Source: Coriobacteriaceae bacterium
GTDB lineage: Bacteria > Actinomycetota > Coriobacteriia > Coriobacteriales > Coriobacteriaceae
NCBI GenBank assembly: GCA_902835305.1
Contig: CADFMD010000007.1
Span: 1-64,000 of the forward strand
Length of the DNA: 64,000 nucleotides
Direction: 5' to 3'
Shown here: piece after piece, positions 58,942 through 64,000 of the stretch
Layout: every line of letters begins with the position of its first letter
Position numbering within the stretch: position 1 is the first letter of the stretch
The notes under the pieces: generated by a model
What the model was told of the DNA's origin: nothing
Seen by the model: the letters and a program-made list of their open reading frames with translations, nothing else
The model's database searches: none
Translations under genes and position numbers: made by a program

Positions 58942-59880
58942 ATGACAGACATCGTCCACGTCGAAAACCTCGTCAAGCGCTACGATGACCTTATTGCGCT
59001 CGACCACTTTAACCTGAGCATCGCCCCCGGCGAGATCTTTGGCCTGCTGGGCCCCAACGGCTCGGGCAAAACCACGTCCATCAACTGTATCTTGCAGCTG
59101 CTTGCCTACGACAAAGGCACCATTGAGCTGTTCGGCGAGCCCATGACGCCCACCCGCTACGACCTTAAGCGTCGCGTCGGCGTGGTGCCACAGCAGGTGG
59201 CGGTGTTCGACGAGCTCACCGTGCGCGAAAACATCGACTATTTCTGCAGCCTCTACGTCAACGACCGCAAGCGCCGCCGCGCGCTGGTGGACGAGGCGAT
59301 CGACTTTGTCGGCCTGGGCGACTTTACCAAGTTTCGTCCCGGAAAGCTCTCGGGCGGCTTGGCACGCCGCCTCAACATTGCCTGTGGCATCGCGCACAAG
59401 CCCGAGCTCATCTTCTTTGACGAGCCCACGGTGGCAGTCGATCCGCAGAGCCGCAACGCCATCCTGGAGGGCATCTGCCGCCTGCGCGACGAGGGCGCCA
59501 CGGTGGTGTACACCAGCCATTACATGGAGGAAGTCGAGCAGATCTGCAGCCGCATCATGATCATGGACGGCGGGCGCGTGCTGGCGCAGGGCACCAACGA
59601 CGAGCTCAAGCGCATGATTCAGATGGGCGAGAAGATCGTGATCGAGGTCGGCGAGGTGCCGAGCGCGGCGCTCGGTGCCGTCGCGAGCCTGCCGCATGTC
59701 CTGGACCTGTCGGCGACGGCGGGCCAGCTCACGTTTTCGTGCGAGGCGAGCCCGCATAACCTGACGGACATTCTCGATGTGCTGCGTTCGCATGACGTGG
59801 CGCTCGGCCGCATTTATTCCGAACCGCCGACCCTCAACGACGTGTTCCTCGAGATCACCGGCCGCGAGCTGCGCGACTAG
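58942..59880 (+). CDS. ABC-2 type exporter ATP-binding protein
   Basis: This 312-residue ATPase has Walker A GPNGSGKTT, Q-loop VVPQQVAVFDELTVRENI, signature KLSGGLARRLNIACGIAHKP, Walker B LIFFDEPTVAVDPQ and the switch YTSHYMEEVEQICSRI. The C-terminal domain (about 230-312) ends with PPTLNDVFLEITGREL, as in drug- and bacteriocin-type exporters. It is the first of three genes (ATPase, permease, permease), divergent from the two-component genes. ATG 58942 follows AGAAGGG. Confidence 0.93.
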   Translation: MTDIVHVENLVKRYDDLIALDHFNLSIAPGEIFGLLGPNGSGKTTSINCILQLLAYDKGTIELFGEPMTPTRYDLKRRVGVVPQQVAVFDELTVRENIDYFCSLYVNDRKRRRALVDEAIDFVGLGDFTKFRPGKLSGGLARRLNIACGIAHKPELIFFDEPTVAVDPQSRNAILEGICRLRDEGATVVYTSHYMEEVEQICSRIMIMDGGRVLAQGTNDELKRMIQMGEKIVIEVGEVPSAALGAVASLPHVLDLSATAGQLTFSCEASPHNLTDILDVLRSHDVALGRIYSEPPTLNDVFLEITGRELRD

Positions 59881-59889
59881 GGGGCAGCC

Positions 59890-61077
59890 ATGTTCAACAC
59901 CATCATCACTACGGTCAAGACGCTGCTGCGCCGGCCGAGCACGTGGGTCTGGGGTGCTCTCTTTCCCGTCGCACTTTCCACGATGTTCATGTTTATGTTT
60001 GCTAACCTCAGCTCCGACGGCAAGATCGACCCGGTGCCGGTTGCCGTCGTGGCGGACGAGGCTTGGGACGCTTCGACCTTTAAGGGCGTGGCGACGTCGC
60101 TTGCCAAGGAAGACAACGATCAGCTGCTCGAGATCCACGAGTGCGAGGATGTGGACGCCGCGAACCGTGCGCTCAAGTCCGGCGAGGTCGCGGGCATCTA
60201 TACGGTCGACGCTGCGGGCACGTCCAAGCTCACGCTGCTCTCGAGCTATGACGGCTCGCGCGCCTCGTCGGTGCTCACCGACCGCAGCATCCTTGAGACG
60301 GTGGCAAGCTCGTATACACAAAATGCCGAGCTCATGTCCCAGATTGCCCAGGACAACCCGGCGGCGCTCGCCGACCCCGAGGCGGTTGCGCGCGCCCTGT
60401 CGCTCGAGGGCGGCACCCGCCGTGTGAGCCTGACACGCACCACGCCCGATGGCACGGTCATCTACTATTACGCGCTTTTTGGCCTGGTCGCGATGATGTC
60501 TGCCGAGTTTGCCGCCTTGAGCGTCGTCGACCTGCAGCCCAATCTGTCGGGCCTTGGCGCGCGCCGCTGCGTGGGCGGCGTCTCCAAGACGGCGTCGCTG
60601 GCCGGCATTTTTGTCGGCTCGTGGCTGGTCTCCTTCGCCTCGATGACGATCGCGATTGGTTACGTGCGCCTAGTCGTTGGCGTCGACTTTGGCGGGCGCG
60701 AGGGGCTGTGCCTGCTGGGCGGTGCTGTATCCGCGCTTGCCGCCACGGGCCTGGGGCTCTTTGTGGGCACGCTTCCCGTTAAGGGTGGCAAGGCGTCCAA
60801 GTCGGGCATCCTTACGGGCTTTGCTACCACGTGCGCCCTGTTCGCCGGCCTCTACGGCGAGCCGGCGATGGCGCTTGCCGACGACGTCGCCCACGCCTGC
60901 CCGGCCGAGTGCTGGTTCAACCCCGTCAAGCTCATCTGCGACATGTTCAATCGCCTGTATTTCTTTGAGGACTTGGGGCCCTTTGCCGTTCGCGCTGGTG
61001 TGCTCGTCCTGATGGCCCTGGTGTTTGTCGCCGCCGCTACGCTGATCTTTGGAAGGAGCCGCTATGAGCACCTTTAA
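59890..61077 (+). CDS. ABC-2 family transporter permease (first of two)
   Basis: This 395-residue protein has an N-terminal helix, a large extracytoplasmic domain (about 35-200, beginning KIDPVPVAVVADEAWD), and about five C-terminal helices. This is the layout of ABC2_membrane_3/YhgE-like exporter subunits. The region LSGLGARRCVGGVSKTASLAGIFVGSW is the expected cytoplasmic coupling segment. It overlaps the next permease by 14 bases. Confidence 0.88.
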   Translation: MFNTIITTVKTLLRRPSTWVWGALFPVALSTMFMFMFANLSSDGKIDPVPVAVVADEAWDASTFKGVATSLAKEDNDQLLEIHECEDVDAANRALKSGEVAGIYTVDAAGTSKLTLLSSYDGSRASSVLTDRSILETVASSYTQNAELMSQIAQDNPAALADPEAVARALSLEGGTRRVSLTRTTPDGTVIYYYALFGLVAMMSAEFAALSVVDLQPNLSGLGARRCVGGVSKTASLAGIFVGSWLVSFASMTIAIGYVRLVVGVDFGGREGLCLLGGAVSALAATGLGLFVGTLPVKGGKASKSGILTGFATTCALFAGLYGEPAMALADDVAHACPAECWFNPVKLICDMFNRLYFFEDLGPFAVRAGVLVLMALVFVAAATLIFGRSRYEHL

Positions 61078-62269
61078 GACCGCGCTTCGCATGGCGCTCG
61101 CGCACCCGTTCTACCTGCTCATCTATACGGTGTTCATCTCGCTCATGGGCGTATTCATCGCGGCCTCGGTGAGTTGGAACTCGTCGCAGCTTACCGAGTA
61201 CAAGCCCTACGACACCAACGTGATCGTGGTCGACCGCGACAATAGCGACCTTTCGCGGGCGCTTACCAAGCACCTGGGCTCACGGTTTGACCTGGTCACG
61301 GGCGTCGGCGACGACACGTACGACCTTGCGGATGCGCTCGCCAAGAGCAACAGCGCCAAGGGCAGCGCCGACTGCGTGTTCTTTATCCCGGAGGGGTTTG
61401 AGGACGACTTGATCGCGGCCGCCCGTGCGGGGGAGGCCCTGCCCAAACTCGACGTGACGTACGGCTCCGGCACCATGGCGGCGGCGCTCTCGTCTGCCGA
61501 GGCCTCGCGCTGGATCTCGCTCGCGGGCGCTGCGGCGGCACTTGAGCCAGCTGCTTCCGACGGCGATGTCGCCAAGGCCGCCGAGCATGCTGCCGCAAAG
61601 CGTGCGGAGGTCCAGATCGAGCAGGTCAAGGTAGACTCGACGGCCGCCGCCACGCTCGAGTCGTACTTCAACTTTGGTGCGTACGCGATTATCTCGTCGG
61701 TCATCGTGTCGGTGGGGCTGGTGTTCTCGGGCATGAACGAGCCCGAGCGCGTGCGTCGTATGGATGCCGGCCCAATCTCCGAGCGCCAGCGTTCGCTTGC
61801 TGTGTTCGCGGCTGCTGCGGTGCTCACCGTCTGCATCTGGTTTGTGTCGAGCATGATGGGCGTCGTGGGCTTTGCCGGCGCGGTCGCCGAGGTCGGTGTG
61901 GGTCGCGTGTGCCTGGCGCTGGCGGCGACGCTCGCCCTGGCGTGCACGCCGCTGGCCGTTGGCTTTACCCTGTCGAGCTTGGGCGCGCGCGAGGAACTGC
62001 TCAACGGCGTGGGCAACTTACTCGGCATGCTCATGACGTTTTTGGGCGGCGCCTGGATGCCGCTGTCGCTGATGGGTTCGGCCGTGCAGACCGTGGCGCA
62101 CTTTGTGCCGACGTTTTGGGTGAACGACGCGATCGGCAAGGCGCTTGCCTCTGATTTGACGTCCACCGTGCTGGGCGACATCGCCTGCGACCTGGGCGTC
62201 ACGGTGCTCTTTGCCGCTGCCATCGCCGCCGTAGGCCTAGCCCTCGCGCACAACAAATCTCGCGCCTAA
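61064..62269 (+). CDS. ABC-2 family transporter permease (second of two)
   Basis: This 401-residue partner of the previous permease has the same topology: an N-terminal helix (about 10-35), a long outer domain (about 45-205, NVIVVDRDNSDLSRALTKHL) and C-terminal helices with EPERVRRMDAGPISERQRSL as coupling segment. ATG 61064 has GGAAGGA upstream and lies within the end of the preceding gene. The substrate is unknown; together the genes resemble exporters of antimicrobial peptides or lipids. Confidence 0.88.
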   Translation: MSTFKTALRMALAHPFYLLIYTVFISLMGVFIAASVSWNSSQLTEYKPYDTNVIVVDRDNSDLSRALTKHLGSRFDLVTGVGDDTYDLADALAKSNSAKGSADCVFFIPEGFEDDLIAAARAGEALPKLDVTYGSGTMAAALSSAEASRWISLAGAAAALEPAASDGDVAKAAEHAAAKRAEVQIEQVKVDSTAAATLESYFNFGAYAIISSVIVSVGLVFSGMNEPERVRRMDAGPISERQRSLAVFAAAAVLTVCIWFVSSMMGVVGFAGAVAEVGVGRVCLALAATLALACTPLAVGFTLSSLGAREELLNGVGNLLGMLMTFLGGAWMPLSLMGSAVQTVAHFVPTFWVNDAIGKALASDLTSTVLGDIACDLGVTVLFAAAIAAVGLALAHNKSRA

Positions 62270-62279
62270 CCGCCTAGCC

Positions 62280-62362
62280 ATTGGGGACGTTCTTAAACGA
62301 CCGGTCGCTGGGGACAGTCTTTGCCGATTCGCCGGCTCGCCGGCCGGACTGGCAAGAGCTGT
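62280..62362. repeat. REP-like motifs (GGGGACGTTCTT and GGGGACAG)
   Basis: ATTGGGGACGTTCTTAAACG and CTGGGGACAGTCTTTG lie side by side after the exporter operon, followed by a CCGGCTCGCCGG hairpin and CTGTCCC. Confidence 0.45.
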
Positions 62363-62374
62363 CCCTGGCGGCAC

Positions 62375-62430
62375 TCATTGGGGACAGACTTAAATGAGTG
62401 GTTTCAGTCATTTAAGTCTGTCCCCAATGA
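62375..62430. repeat. 23 bp perfect inverted repeat, REP-like (second copy of 8581 element)
   Basis: Arms 62375-62397 and 62408-62430 contain GGGGACAGACTTAAATGA and its complement around a 10-base loop. The loop differs from the copy at 8581, but the arms are the same. Confidence 0.75.
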
Positions 62431-62516
62431 CTAGTCTGAAAAAAAATCCAGGCCTCGCTCCAAAAATAGTTCGCCCAGGTTTACTATTATGCTCATAAAG
62501 TAGCAAGAGGCTAACA

Positions 62517-63242
62517 ATGGGGGATGACATGGCAGCGCAGAAAGCCTACGTCCAGGTCAACGGGCTCAAGAAACACTACGGCGATGGAGATGCACGCCTG
62601 ACGGTGCTCGACGGTATCGATACGTCCATCAACCGCGGCGAGATCTGCGTCATGCTGGGGCCCTCGGGCTCGGGCAAATCGACGTTTCTCAACCTGATCG
62701 GTGGCCTGGAAGATGCCGACGGCGGCTCTATCATGGTAGACGGCTGCGACCTCACGGTGCTCAAGCCGGCTGATTTGGGCGAGTACCGACGCCGCGAGCT
62801 GGGTTTTGTCTTTCAGTTCTACAACCTGGTGCCCGACCTTACCATCAAGGAAAACATCGAGGTCACGGCGCACCTGTCCAAAAACCCGCTCAATGTCGAC
62901 GACCTGCTGCGTTCGCTGGGCCTTTACGAGCATCGCAACAAGTTCCCGCGCCAGGTCTCGGGCGGCCAGCAGCAGCGCTGTGCCATCGGCCGCGCGCTCG
63001 TCAAAAACCCGGGTCTGCTGCTGTGCGACGAGCCCACCGGCGCGCTCGACTATAAGACGTCCAAGGAAATCTTGCAGCTCATGGAGGATGTCAATCACGA
63101 GTACGGCTGCACCATCATCATTGTCACCCACAATGCCGCCATCGCGCGCATGGCAAATCGCGTGCTGCGCCTGCGCGACGGGCGCATCGTCGAGGATGAG
63201 CTCAACGAGTCGCCCGTCGCGGCCGCCGAGCTCGATTGGTAG
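62517..63242 (+). CDS. ABC transporter ATP-binding protein (LolD/MacB-like)
   Basis: This 241-residue ATPase of the FtsE/LolD/BceA group has Walker A GPSGSGKST, FVFQFYNLVPDLTIKENIEV, VSGGQQQRCAIGRALVKNP, LLLCDEPTGALD and VTHNAAIARMANRV. AAGAGG lies six bases before ATG 62517; ATG 62529 is an alternative. It is followed after eight bases by an FtsX-type permease, so the pair would form a mechanotransmission-type exporter. It is separated from the preceding exporter operon by repeats and probably has its own promoter. Confidence 0.93.
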   Translation: MGDDMAAQKAYVQVNGLKKHYGDGDARLTVLDGIDTSINRGEICVMLGPSGSGKSTFLNLIGGLEDADGGSIMVDGCDLTVLKPADLGEYRRRELGFVFQFYNLVPDLTIKENIEVTAHLSKNPLNVDDLLRSLGLYEHRNKFPRQVSGGQQQRCAIGRALVKNPGLLLCDEPTGALDYKTSKEILQLMEDVNHEYGCTIIIVTHNAAIARMANRVLRLRDGRIVEDELNESPVAAAELDW

Positions 63243-63250
63243 GCGGCGCC

Positions 63251-64000
63251 ATGACACCTCTCGCAAAACGTCTCCCGCGCGAGCTGCGCCGCAATATCGG
63301 CAAGTACCTGGGCATCTTTTTGCTTATGTGCGGAAGCATCGCCCTCACGTCGGGCTTTTTGCTCGCGGCGCATTCCATCGGCTGCCTCATTGACGACATG
63401 CGCGATGCATACACGATCGAGGACGGCCGCGTGACCACCTCCTTCGAGGCCACCGACGAGCAGCTCAAGGCTGCCGAAGACGCGGCTGAGGACGTCGGCG
63501 GCGTTACGTTCTACAAGAACTTCTCTATCGACGCCATCATCAAAAAGGCGGCTGGCGACGACGGCACCAAGCGCACCCTGCGCACCTACGCGCATCGCAC
63601 CAAGGTTGACATTGCGTCCTACTGCGAAGGCAGGCAGCCCAAGACGGACGATGAGGTGGCAATCGACCGTGTCTTCGCCACCAACAACGACCTCGCCGTG
63701 GGCGATAAGGTCGAGCTTGAGGGCCGCACCTACACCATCTGCGGCATCATGACCCAGCCCGATAGCCAGGCGCTGTTCCTCGACAATTCGGACTTTACGG
63801 TGAACACCATCTCGTACGGCGTGGCCGAGGTCACCGACGCCGGCTTTGCCGCGCTTGAGGACGCCGGCGGCGCGCCTGCCTACACCTACTCCTTCACCTT
63901 TGCCGATCGCGATCTCCCCACCGCGGATCGCATCGATGCGGAGCAGGATATGGTCGAGGCGCTGACCGATGCCGATGCGCGCGTGGACGACCTGATCGAT
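63251..64000 (+). CDS. FtsX-like ABC transporter permease (3' end beyond window)
   Basis: The first 250 codons are present and open to the window edge. A cytoplasmic start (MTPLAKRLPRELRRNIGKYL) leads into a membrane helix (GIFLLMCGSIALTSGFLLA). A MacB-like periplasmic/extracellular domain follows (VAIDRVFATNNDLAVGDKVE, RTYTICGIMTQPDSQALFL). The remaining core helices lie outside. It is paired with the LolD-like ATPase directly upstream. Confidence 0.88.
   Translation, partial: MTPLAKRLPRELRRNIGKYLGIFLLMCGSIALTSGFLLAAHSIGCLIDDMRDAYTIEDGRVTTSFEATDEQLKAAEDAAEDVGGVTFYKNFSIDAIIKKAAGDDGTKRTLRTYAHRTKVDIASYCEGRQPKTDDEVAIDRVFATNNDLAVGDKVELEGRTYTICGIMTQPDSQALFLDNSDFTVNTISYGVAEVTDAGFAALEDAGGAPAYTYSFTFADRDLPTADRIDAEQDMVEALTDADARVDDLID

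Overview
The window looks like a chromosome segment of an anaerobic, high-G+C Gram-positive gut bacterium of the class Coriobacteriia, most likely Collinsella or a close relative. This is inferred from G+C-rich codon use, an electron-bifurcating transhydrogenase (NfnAB) together with an Ech-type membrane hydrogenase, ECF vitamin transport, and many intergenic palindromic repeats. No rRNA and only one tRNA (initiator Met) are present.

Layout. 1-717: truncated IS3-family element. 759-1988: CmpB-like membrane protein. 2275-5897: purF-purM-purN. 6023-8403: lone PTS IIA, parvulin-type foldase, YqeY. 8754-11783: polar amino-acid ABC importer. 11954-12577: cytidylate-kinase-like protein. 13039-15278: nfnA-nfnB (minus). 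15640-20793 (minus): glmU, prs and pth, with a nuclease-like gene bracketed by two 203-204 bp MITEs inserted between prs and pth. 20822-24241: ECF transporter (T, fused double ATPase, S). 24777-28987: exonuclease III (minus), sirtuin, FolP-FolK fusion, biotin-ligase-like protein. 29240-35612: two DUF4143 ATPases, CoaX, tRNA-fMet and an Old Yellow Enzyme-type flavoenzyme. 35888-49455: a four-gene surface operon of three membrane-anchored TasA/SipW-cognate-like proteins and one 3,556-residue secreted beta-repeat protein. 49910-56160: orphan HTH protein, then a compact Ech hydrogenase with EchA and EchB fused. 56944-64000: two-component system, divergent ABC-2 exporter, and a LolD/FtsX-type ABC transporter cut by the window end.

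How it fits together. Ech and Nfn both use ferredoxin: Ech links ferredoxin to H2 and ion translocation, Nfn links ferredoxin and NADH to NADPH. The rest of the housekeeping content is purine and folate synthesis, cell-wall precursor synthesis, translation quality control and nutrient uptake.

The least explained material is (i) the surface operon and its giant protein with no visible cell-wall anchor, and (ii) the non-coding repeats. The repeats include two 216 bp arrays with identical six-site geometry, several families of concentric nested palindromes with fixed lengths (152 bp three times, 160 bp twice), a repeat lying in frame inside a transporter ATPase gene, and palindromes or 23 bp iterons next to the DUF4143 ATPases. 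No transposase that could mobilise these repeats is in the window.
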